Below, one piece after another: positions 46,607-54,535 of a stretch of DNA of 64,000 nucleotides. Within the stretch, counting starts at the first letter, position 1, and each line of letters opens with the position of its first letter. Source of the stretch: an uncultured Clostridia bacterium (GTDB taxonomy: Bacteria; Bacillota; Clostridia; TANB77; CAG-508); NCBI GenBank assembly GCA_948530865.1, contig CAOTKV010000003.1, positions 1 to 64,000 of the forward strand, written 5' to 3'. The notes beneath the pieces were generated by a model that saw only the letters and a program-made list of their open reading frames with translations, was not told where the DNA came from and ran no database searches. The position numbers were made by a program, and so were the translations under genes.

Positions 46607-47569
46607 CTATTTTTTAAATTTATATAGTATTTTTGTAATAAAAGGCATATTTAAAATCATAAAATTCTGCATTACATATATGAAACTTTCATATTTATAA
46701 AGTTTAAAAAATAATCCCCATTTTCTAAAATTAAAATTTTTCTTTTTTTCTAACATTTCATAGTATTGTAAAGCTTGTCTATTTAAAATTTTAACTTTAT
46801 CATCTACAAATTTTTCTTCATTTTCAATAAATACAGAAAAATGTTCTTTTTTTACTTGTATAAATAATTTTCTTATTTCATCTATACTTTTTAATTCATC
46901 TGTTTTCTTTTTAGAACCTACCTTATTATTTTTATGTTGTCTATATTTTATAAGTGGTTCTTCTATATACGTTATTTTGTGTTTTTGACTTAGTATTAGT
47001 GGAATCCAATAATCATGCAAAATAAATTTACTTGTATTTGGAAGCGGTAAAACTTCATCTATAAGCTCTTTTTTAGAAAGCATTGTACAACCTGTTATAA
47101 AATTATTTAGATATAAACTTTCAAAATTATTGTATTTTACTATTTTTTTATAAAATCCTTTTAATTTCCAATAAGAACTGTATGTTACATTTAAAAATGA
47201 ATCTACAACTTCTAAATCTGAATAAACTAAATCACTTCCAGTTTCTTCAATAACTTTTATTGATTTTTTAATCTTATTTTCATTCCAAATATCATCTTGA
47301 TCTGAAAACATAAAATATTTATTTTCGACCCTTTTTAGTAAAAATTCAAAATTTTTTACAACACCCAAATTTTTCTCTTGGCTAAAAACTATTATTCTTT
47401 TATCTTTTTCTACATATTCTTCTAAAATTTCTTTTGTTGAATCTGATGAACAATCATCAGAAATTATTAATCTAAAATTAGAATATGTTTGACACATTAT
47501 GCTATCTAATTGTTCTCTTAAATATTGTTCCCCATTATATGTTGCAAGTAATATATCAACCTTTTCCAT
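46607..47569 (-). CDS. GT2-family glycosyltransferase
   Basis: A 320-residue single-domain enzyme: VDILLATYNGEQYLREQLDS, SDDCSSDSTKEIL, YFMFSDQDDIWNENKIKKS, then NFITGCTMLSKKELIDEVLPL and HDYWIPLIL. This is the same rhamnosyltransferase-like group as 33012-33920. The C-terminal 60 residues are basic with hydrophobic patches, suggesting membrane contact. It is 16 nt downstream of the surrounding genes and probably adds one residue of the repeat or adaptor. Confidence 0.88.
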   Translation of the reverse strand: MEKVDILLATYNGEQYLREQLDSIMCQTYSNFRLIISDDCSSDSTKEILEEYVEKDKRIIVFSQEKNLGVVKNFEFLLKRVENKYFMFSDQDDIWNENKIKKSIKVIEETGSDLVYSDLEVVDSFLNVTYSSYWKLKGFYKKIVKYNNFESLYLNNFITGCTMLSKKELIDEVLPLPNTSKFILHDYWIPLILSQKHKITYIEEPLIKYRQHKNNKVGSKKKTDELKSIDEIRKLFIQVKKEHFSVFIENEEKFVDDKVKILNRQALQYYEMLEKKKNFNFRKWGLFFKLYKYESFIYVMQNFMILNMPFITKILYKFKK

Positions 47570-47593
47570 AATATATTTTAAATCCTCTTTATC

Positions 47594-49846
47594 TTATTTT
47601 CTTATAATTCCTTTTATCTTTTTGGCTAATTTCCAAATTGCTGTATTTTGAGTTTTTTCAAATCTCTCTACCAAATATTGATGACTATCAATATATTGTT
47701 TCTGATTTTTTATTTCTTCATCTTTAATTTTAAGTATTGTTCTTAAGTCTTCTAAATCATTTTTATCTTGCATTTTTTGAATACTTGATGTATTTATAAC
47801 CTTATTTTTTATATCAGAACAATTATTATATAAATCTAAGTATTCCTCTTGCATCTTTTCAACCTTTTTAAATTGATAATTTTTAAAATTTTCTATAATT
47901 TTATTATATTCTTTATCATTAACAACTTCTTTTATTTTGCTAATGATAACATCTGTATCTTTTGTAACTGGGATTGTCCATCCTAATTTATCTTTTTTTA
48001 GTCTATCTCCAACAGCTCCAATATCAAATGCTAAAATTGGAATACCTGCCATATAAACTTCTGATAAAGTGTATGAATAAGTTTCTGGCCAAACTGTAAG
48101 CATACATACTAAATTTATATTGTTTTCTACTAATAAATTAGATAATTCTCCTCTATTATATTGACCATGAAAAATATAGTTTGGTGCGTTTTCAGCTAAT
48201 TTTTCATCAAATGTTTTTCCAAATAAATGAATTGTTATATTGTCATCATTTTTTTTAATTAATGATTTTAAAATTTCACTTCCTTTTTGTACTGCCATAG
48301 CTCCAACAAAAGCTATATTTATATTACTATTTTCTTTTTTATCTTCTTTTTTTACATCATAAATTTCAACACCATGTTCTATAACTTTAATATTTAAATC
48401 TTTATAAAATTTATTTACAATTTTTTGTGTATTATCAGAAGGTACTATTATTGTACTAGATTTTGAAAGGTTCTTATTACAATTTTCTCTCCAAGAATCT
48501 ATAATATCTTCTGTTATATTATATTTATCTAAAATACAATCTTTGCAGTTTTTAGAATCTTCACAATATGTACCTTTATAAACCATATTTATTGCTGGAC
48601 ACATTGTATATAAATCATGTAAAGTAGTAATTATGTGAGCATTATATTTTTCAGCCATTTCATAAATATCAAATGTTTGAAATAATAAATGATGTATATG
48701 TACTATATCAAAATTAAATGCTGTAAATAAACTATTTAAAAATTCTCTATATGATTGATTTGAATATCTTAAATTACTATAAAACTTTTTATCTGTTTTT
48801 ATACTATAAATTAATCTTCCAATATCTTTTGTATATAAATACACTTCCATTCTTGAAATTTCATTATAGTTTGGACAAATAACAAAACACGCATAATTAT
48901 TTTCTACTAAATTTGTTAGTACATCTTTTATATGAAGTGATGTTCCACCAGTCATCTCCATATTTTCATTCCATTCATTTACAAAAAAAGCTATTCTTTT
49001 TTTACTAAAAAGTTTAATATTAATTCTTATATTATCATGAATATCTCTCATCATATTAGATGCCATATATTCATTTAACTTTTCTATATAAAATGGATAT
49101 CTTTCTGCTAATATTTTTGTATGACTTTCAATTAATTCTTTTTTACTATTTGTTAGATTTTCTTTTTTAAAAGATTGAGTTCCTTTATGATATATAAATG
49201 TATTATCACAAATTATATTTATATACCCATGATTTAAAGCTCTATAACAGAAATCATTTTCCTCGCCATATCCTTTTCCAAATGTTTCTTCATCAAACAA
49301 TCCTATTTCATTTAAAGCTTTTCTTTTTATAAATAAGCAAAAACCGTTTCCTGTTGGTATTTCTGGAAATTTATTTAATGAACATTTTTCAATTAAATTT
49401 GCATACTCTTCTAAAGTAATATTTTCTGGAATTTCATTATCTTCTCCAAAGTTTGGGACAGATGCTATTGTGCCATTATTAGTAAGTGGAGTAACTGTTG
49501 CTATATATTCATTTGAATATGCTGAATCATATATTTTTTCAAGCCATCTGCTTGTTACTTCTGTATCACTATTTAGAAGTATTACATCATTTTCTGGAAA
49601 TTCTCTCATTCCAATATTTACAGATTTTACAAATCCATAATTTTTATTATTATTAATAACCATTATATTTTTATATTCATTTTTATACTTATTAAGCATT
49701 GGCAGGATTTTTTCATCAGGACTACAATCATTAATTAATATTAAATTATTTTCTTCTAAATTTGTATATTTAATTACAGATTTTATACAGCTTTCAGTAT
49801 ATTCATAAGCATTGTATATTGGAATAATGATATTTACTTTTTTCAT
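47594..49846 (-). CDS. GT2-GT4 fusion glycosyltransferase
   Basis: A 750-residue bifunctional enzyme. Residues 1-270 are a GT2 domain (VNIIIPIYNAYEYTESCIKS, LNSDTEVTSRWLEKIYDSA, GNGFCLFIKRKALNEIGLFDEETFGKGYGEENDF). Residues about 285-670 are a GT-B fold GT4 domain (FFVNEWNENMEMTGGTSLHI, IVHIHHLLFQTFDIYE, ITTLHDLYTMCPA, then NIAFVGAMAVQKGSEIL and the EVYMAGIPILAFDIGAVGDRL nucleotide-sugar site). A Lys/Glu-rich coiled-coil and an amphipathic tail (NTAIWKLAKKIKGIIRK) follow. A C-X2-C cluster (DSKNCKDC) in the GT4 part may bind metal. It closely parallels the 775-residue protein at 54536-56863. Confidence 0.9.
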   Translation of the reverse strand: MKKVNIIIPIYNAYEYTESCIKSVIKYTNLEENNLILINDCSPDEKILPMLNKYKNEYKNIMVINNNKNYGFVKSVNIGMREFPENDVILLNSDTEVTSRWLEKIYDSAYSNEYIATVTPLTNNGTIASVPNFGEDNEIPENITLEEYANLIEKCSLNKFPEIPTGNGFCLFIKRKALNEIGLFDEETFGKGYGEENDFCYRALNHGYINIICDNTFIYHKGTQSFKKENLTNSKKELIESHTKILAERYPFYIEKLNEYMASNMMRDIHDNIRINIKLFSKKRIAFFVNEWNENMEMTGGTSLHIKDVLTNLVENNYACFVICPNYNEISRMEVYLYTKDIGRLIYSIKTDKKFYSNLRYSNQSYREFLNSLFTAFNFDIVHIHHLLFQTFDIYEMAEKYNAHIITTLHDLYTMCPAINMVYKGTYCEDSKNCKDCILDKYNITEDIIDSWRENCNKNLSKSSTIIVPSDNTQKIVNKFYKDLNIKVIEHGVEIYDVKKEDKKENSNINIAFVGAMAVQKGSEILKSLIKKNDDNITIHLFGKTFDEKLAENAPNYIFHGQYNRGELSNLLVENNINLVCMLTVWPETYSYTLSEVYMAGIPILAFDIGAVGDRLKKDKLGWTIPVTKDTDVIISKIKEVVNDKEYNKIIENFKNYQFKKVEKMQEEYLDLYNNCSDIKNKVINTSSIQKMQDKNDLEDLRTILKIKDEEIKNQKQYIDSHQYLVERFEKTQNTAIWKLAKKIKGIIRK

Positions 49847-49855
49847 TAAATTCTC

Positions 49856-51598
49856 CTATAATAATTTTTTATTAAGTCCTTTTAATATTTTGAAAAATCT
49901 CTTATTTTCAAAATCATCTATTAAAGCATCTTTTTGTTTTATATCTTCTTCTAATTCTTTTTGTTTTTGAAGTAGCTGTTCTATTTCATTTGTTTTTTCT
50001 TGAAGATTGCTTTTTATCTCTTCAATATAATTTTCTTTTTTAGTATTTTCAGCTTTATATAAACCTAATTCTTCTCTACATTTATCAAGTTCTAATATAT
50101 GCTTTGATATTTCTTCTCTTGCTTCTAAAAGCTTATTATTATAATATTCAAATTTACCTTTTGGTTTATATAATTTCATTATTTGATTATCTATTACATA
50201 ATCTTGAAATTCTTGCTCTATTTGCTTAAAATATTCAATATATTGTGAAATTTTTAATTTTCTAAACATTTCATCTATATTTATTTTATTTGAAATTTCT
50301 GAATTATATATATACATATTATTTATAGAACGATAAATAATAAACTCTAATGGTAAGTTTTCCAAACACCATTCTTGATCAAAAAATACAAATTTTCCAT
50401 CTATATAAAATGTATTTTCAAAGACTAAATCTAGATAAAGTTTTTTCACATAAAATAATTCTTCGTTTTCTTTAACTCTTTGATTTTTTAATTTATCTTT
50501 TATTTCTTCATACCATTTATTTATAAGTTCTAATGCAGATTCAATATTTCCACTCATTATCTCATCTACCAATACTTGATTAAATGGATTACTATTAATG
50601 TATTTTGAATAAATAGTTTCATTTTCTTTAAATTCATCTATAACTTCAAATCCTAAGTTTCTTAGTTCTTGCGCATTATTTTTTATATTATATATATGTT
50701 TTTTTGATTCTGGTAATATAGATTCTTTAATTACATAATCTTCATAAATTTTTGTACATAATCTAAAATCAACTTTTCTAGCATTATTAAATCCAATAAA
50801 TTTTTCTGTTGATTTTGGATTTATTTCAACTATATATGAATTAGTAAAATACTTGAATAATCCCTCTTTTGTTGCATATTTTAATAATTTGAGTTCATCA
50901 ATCCCAGATTCATCTTCATTATTTACAATTGAATTATTCATTATTTTTGTATTGTTATATTTAGGAATATATTTATCTGAAAATATAACATTTGCATTAT
51001 AATAGTTTGGTAGTGGATAAAATATTCTATAATTTTTACCAACTAATTTATTTTCTATTTCTGCATGTGTAAATGTATTTTCTCTTTGTTTTTCTAAGTT
51101 TGAAACTCCAAATTTATTGTTTAAAAATAATAATATAGTTCCATTTTCATTTAAGAATTTTTGAACTTTTTCTAAATATTCTAAATTATCTTTTATTATA
51201 ATATAATCAAACTTTTCTTCTAATTCTATTTCATCAAAATTATTTGCAGATATAACTATAATGTTTTCCTTATCTTTATATCTTATTGAAATTGCTTCTG
51301 CCTTATATTTATTTGATTCTATACACACAAGCTTTTTCACCTTAGAAGAAATACTACCAGTAATCTCTCCAAAACCTGCATTTAATTCTAATACTTTAGA
51401 ATCTTTTTCAAAATTATACCAATTAATACAATTTGCTCTATTGCTTAATAAGCTTTGAATCTTTTCATATTCATCACTATCTTTTAAATATTTTTCATAT
51501 TCATTTGCATCATATTTTTTGATATAATTTTCAACTATATCTTCTTCTAGAATACTTCTAAAATTATTACTTTCATACTTATCTAAAATTGTTTTCAA
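49856..51598 (-). CDS. Methyltransferase-kinase-coiled-coil protein, WbdD-like chain terminator candidate
   Basis: A 580-residue protein with three parts. Residues about 55-200 form a class I SAM-dependent methyltransferase (VLELNAGFGEIT at 69-80, acidic end of strand 2 at CIES, FDYIIIKDNLEYLE at 130-143). Residues about 235-450 look like an atypical small-molecule kinase: Lys291 in DYVIKESIL, a catalytic loop LYLDLVFENTFY with Asp390 and Asn395, and the metal motif FVFFDQEW with Asp407. Residues about 475-563 are a long coiled coil, followed by an amphipathic tail (RFFKILKGLNKKLL). This order matches WbdD, the enzyme that caps ABC-exported O-antigen and measures its length. Its neighbours are a Wzm/Wzt exporter and GT fusions. 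The start is TTG, 8 nt after AGGAG. Function by architecture and context. Confidence 0.72.
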   Translation of the reverse strand: MKTILDKYESNNFRSILEEDIVENYIKKYDANEYEKYLKDSDEYEKIQSLLSNRANCINWYNFEKDSKVLELNAGFGEITGSISSKVKKLVCIESNKYKAEAISIRYKDKENIIVISANNFDEIELEEKFDYIIIKDNLEYLEKVQKFLNENGTILLFLNNKFGVSNLEKQRENTFTHAEIENKLVGKNYRIFYPLPNYYNANVIFSDKYIPKYNNTKIMNNSIVNNEDESGIDELKLLKYATKEGLFKYFTNSYIVEINPKSTEKFIGFNNARKVDFRLCTKIYEDYVIKESILPESKKHIYNIKNNAQELRNLGFEVIDEFKENETIYSKYINSNPFNQVLVDEIMSGNIESALELINKWYEEIKDKLKNQRVKENEELFYVKKLYLDLVFENTFYIDGKFVFFDQEWCLENLPLEFIIYRSINNMYIYNSEISNKINIDEMFRKLKISQYIEYFKQIEQEFQDYVIDNQIMKLYKPKGKFEYYNNKLLEAREEISKHILELDKCREELGLYKAENTKKENYIEEIKSNLQEKTNEIEQLLQKQKELEEDIKQKDALIDDFENKRFFKILKGLNKKLL

Positions 51599-51618
51599 AT
51601 TTTATCTCCTTTACAAAG

Positions 51619-52407
51619 TTACCAAATCTCTAAGGCACTTTTACTATTTTCTTCTGTATCTTCATTTTCAGCTATTTTAGGTTTTACTTCTTTTTCTATT
51701 TTTTGCCTTATTTCGTTTTTAGTTTCTTTTCCACCATTAAACAAAATTGCTTCTACATCAAATTGATCTTTATCATTTTCTAAAAATATATTGGCATTTT
51801 TTTCATCAACACCATTAAACAAAATTACATTTTTAAATGTATTATCTATTTTTAAAATCGCTCTTTGATCTGATAATTCGTTACTATTTGTATCATTAAT
51901 TTCAAGAGGTGTTATATAAAAATTATCAAAATAGTATTCTGCTCTTCTTCCCATTTCAGTAGTTTGCTCTCTATATTTTCCAAGTGTTATAGTTTCTATA
52001 TTAGTTTTCATTTTTTCTTTTTCTTGCTCACTTAAATTTAATTTATTAAACCACTCATCTTTATAATTTAAATTATGCAAAATATTATTTATTTGAATTT
52101 CTGAATTTTCATTTTTAATTATTTCAGATAAAGCCCCTATTCTATCTGATTCTGGTGATGTTGTTATCCACGCTGTAACTAAATTATTATGTTCTTTTAT
52201 TATTTCTTTTAAATTATCAACATTATTACTATCTCCGCCATCTACTATAATTAGATTATTTTGTATTGTTGTTATCACATAACCATTTTTTCCTAATACA
52301 GTAACATTTATTTTATTATTATATCTTGTTTTCATTCCTAAGTATGTACATAAGCAAATTACTACTATTATAAGGAATGTAATAAATACTTTCTTTTTTC
52401 TACTCAT
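51619..52407 (-). CDS. Membrane-anchored MBL-fold (ComEC C-terminal-like) protein with lost metal site
   Basis: A 262-residue protein with one N-terminal membrane helix (about 7-24) and an outer metallo-beta-lactamase-like domain: INVTVLGKNGYVITTIQNNLIIVDGGD matches the first strands and the DGG turn of the ComEC-type domain. The metal motif HxHxDH, expected next, reads TSPESDRIGAL: only the Asp remains and the three His positions are Ser, Glu and Arg. Later His ligands are also missing. It is therefore probably not a hydrolase and may bind a ligand or a partner. It lies 11 nt downstream of the Wzt ATPase gene and just before the WbdD-like gene. Confidence 0.68.
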   Translation of the reverse strand: MSRKKKVFITFLIIVVICLCTYLGMKTRYNNKINVTVLGKNGYVITTIQNNLIIVDGGDSNNVDNLKEIIKEHNNLVTAWITTSPESDRIGALSEIIKNENSEIQINNILHNLNYKDEWFNKLNLSEQEKEKMKTNIETITLGKYREQTTEMGRRAEYYFDNFYITPLEINDTNSNELSDQRAILKIDNTFKNVILFNGVDEKNANIFLENDKDQFDVEAILFNGGKETKNEIRQKIEKEVKPKIAENEDTEENSKSALEIW

Positions 52408-52419
52408 ACTTTATCCTTT

Positions 52420-53721
52420 CTAATTTTTAGAAAATTTCTTTATTGAAATATTTGAATTTAATCTTATAATTCCTACTGCATTTTTAGTTGTAATAACATC
52501 TATTAATAAAGCATCATATTTTCTATTTAAAACTTCAAGTTCACCTTGCAAATTGTATTTTGTGCAACTAAAAGATAATGTATATTTTCCTGCTGTAAGT
52601 GGTATTTTTTGTCTAAATTCTACTACTACAATATCTCCTTTTTTATAATCTCCAGTTAACACTTTTTCAATATCTGTATTTGTTCCAGCAAGAGTTGTAC
52701 CTTGAAAATCTTTTACTGTCATTGTAAATATAGGGTCACTAACATCTTGATTGAATTTTATTTTTGATTTCATTATTACTTCATCATTATTATCAAAAGC
52801 ATTTATTGGTCTGTTTTTTACATCAAACATACCATAATCTATTACTTCTGCACGTTTGTCTCCATATTCTGTGATATTAGGATTTTGAACAAAGTTATGT
52901 TTCCAATCATCTAAATTCTCCTCACTTGAAGATACTACTGAAGTAATATTTTCTTCTTCTTTTTCTTCTTGTGTTTCATCATCTGCAATTCCAACCATTA
53001 TTTTTTTGTACTTTTCAACACCATCTTTTATATCACCATCATATATCTTTTTACCTTGTTCTAAAATAATTGCTCTTGTACAATTTTTTAAAATGTCACC
53101 AACACTATGACTTACAAAAAGAATTGTTTTTCCTTCTTTTTTAAATTGTTCAAACTTTTTAAAACATTTTAATTGAAATGCCATATCTCCAACTGATAAA
53201 ACTTCATCTACTATTAAAATATCTGGTTCAACATTTATTGCACAAGCAAATGCTAGTCTTGCAAACATACCTGAAGAATAAGTTTTTACAGGTTGGTATA
53301 AGTGATCACCTATATCTGCAAAATCAATTATTTCTTGTTTCTTTTCTTCAATTCTTTCATTTGACAATCCCATTACTTGTCCATGTTGATAGATGTTTTC
53401 AAGACCTGTTAAGTCTGGATTGAAAGCTGCTCCAAGTTCAAGTAGTGAACTTACTTTTCCATTTATACTAATTTCTCCACTTGAAGGAATAACAACACCT
53501 GTAACAATTTTTAGCAAAGTAGATTTTCCTGCACCATTTTTACCTAAAATACCAACTACTTCACCTTTTTTTATTTCTAAATTTAATCCGTCTAAAGCTT
53601 TAAACGTGCTATGTTTTTTTATTTTAGTAGGAAACATTGCTTCTACTAATCTATCTTTTTTATTAGCAAACATTTTATATTCTTTAGATAAATTATTAAT
53701 TTTTATCATTGTTTCGCTCAT
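52420..53721 (-). CDS. wzt: ABC exporter ATPase with C-terminal glycan-recognition domain (Wzt/TagH-type)
   Basis: ATPase of a polysaccharide or teichoic-acid exporter; 433 residues. The N-terminal 245 residues are the nucleotide-binding domain: Walker A GKNGAGKST (60-68), signature YSSGMFARL (148-156), Walker B ILIVDEVLSVGD (168-179), H-loop His205. After an acidic linker (about 245-275), residues about 285-430 form a beta-rich domain (VIDYGMFDVKNRPINAFDNN, TMTVKDFQGTTLAGTNTD, AGKYTLSFSCT) resembling the carbohydrate-binding Wzt C-terminal domain that recognises a capped glycan end. That fits the WbdD-like protein two genes on. It is paired with the permease 14 nt upstream. Confidence 0.92.
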   Translation of the reverse strand: MSETMIKINNLSKEYKMFANKKDRLVEAMFPTKIKKHSTFKALDGLNLEIKKGEVVGILGKNGAGKSTLLKIVTGVVIPSSGEISINGKVSSLLELGAAFNPDLTGLENIYQHGQVMGLSNERIEEKKQEIIDFADIGDHLYQPVKTYSSGMFARLAFACAINVEPDILIVDEVLSVGDMAFQLKCFKKFEQFKKEGKTILFVSHSVGDILKNCTRAIILEQGKKIYDGDIKDGVEKYKKIMVGIADDETQEEKEEENITSVVSSSEENLDDWKHNFVQNPNITEYGDKRAEVIDYGMFDVKNRPINAFDNNDEVIMKSKIKFNQDVSDPIFTMTVKDFQGTTLAGTNTDIEKVLTGDYKKGDIVVVEFRQKIPLTAGKYTLSFSCTKYNLQGELEVLNRKYDALLIDVITTKNAVGIIRLNSNISIKKFSKN

Positions 53722-53735
53722 AATCTACTCCCTTT

Positions 53736-54524
53736 TTATAATACATCTGCAAAATCTTTTTTGTTCTTTTTAAATACAGAATTTCCCCATACAAACATCA
53801 ATATTGTAACTACCCAGAATATTATTGTGAACAAAAAGTTATGTTCTGTTATAATAGTTGAACTTGCAATAAATGCTTGTCTAAATCCTTCTACTAAATA
53901 TGTGAATGGAAATGCTTTAAATATACTAGAAAGCCATCCATCAAGCATAGTTAAATTCCATATTATTGGTGTAAACCACATACAAAGTTGTATAAGAATA
54001 TTTAGTAAATTTGCAAAATCTGGAACAACTGTTGTAAGTGCTGAAGTAAATCTTGTTAAAGCAATAATAAAACATAATGCACAAAAGATTATATAAATTA
54101 TATTTAAAATGTTTGGGAAATATCCAAAAACAGTTGCTGCCATAGTAGCTATAAATACTAAAAATACGCCAATACAACTTGAAGATATTATTGATATTAT
54201 TGGGATAATATCTACTGGAAATACAACTTTTTTTACTAAATAACTATAATTTCTTATTGAATTACTTGCCATTAAAATTGCATCACTTATAAACATCCAC
54301 ATACTCATTCCTGGTAAAAACCACACAACATATGGATATTTACCTGAACTTCCTGTTTTTAATATATATTGAAATACAATTACATATGTAAGCATAAACA
54401 CAAATGGTTGTGCAAATCCCCATAAGCTTCCTAAACTTGTACTTGCAAATTTATTTCTAAAATCATTTTTTCCAAGTTGAAATGCTAATTTTCTATTATT
54501 ATATAATGTTTTAAAAAATTCCAT
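53736..54524 (-). CDS. wzm: ABC exporter permease (Wzm/TagG-type, ABC-2)
   Basis: A 262-residue permease with six helices and the family hallmark LGSLWGFAQPFVFMLTYVIVFQYIL after an amphipathic N-terminal interface helix, then WFLPGMSMWMFISDAI, and the C-terminal PFTYLVEGFRQAFIAS. It forms the membrane channel through which the undecaprenyl-diphosphate-linked polymer is exported together with the Wzt ATPase. Its position between a GT2-GT4 fusion and wzt is typical for ABC-dependent glycan clusters. Confidence 0.93.
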   Translation of the reverse strand: MEFFKTLYNNRKLAFQLGKNDFRNKFASTSLGSLWGFAQPFVFMLTYVIVFQYILKTGSSGKYPYVVWFLPGMSMWMFISDAILMASNSIRNYSYLVKKVVFPVDIIPIISIISSSCIGVFLVFIATMAATVFGYFPNILNIIYIIFCALCFIIALTRFTSALTTVVPDFANLLNILIQLCMWFTPIIWNLTMLDGWLSSIFKAFPFTYLVEGFRQAFIASSTIITEHNFLFTIIFWVVTILMFVWGNSVFKKNKKDFADVL

Positions 54525-54535
54525 TTTTCCTCCAA

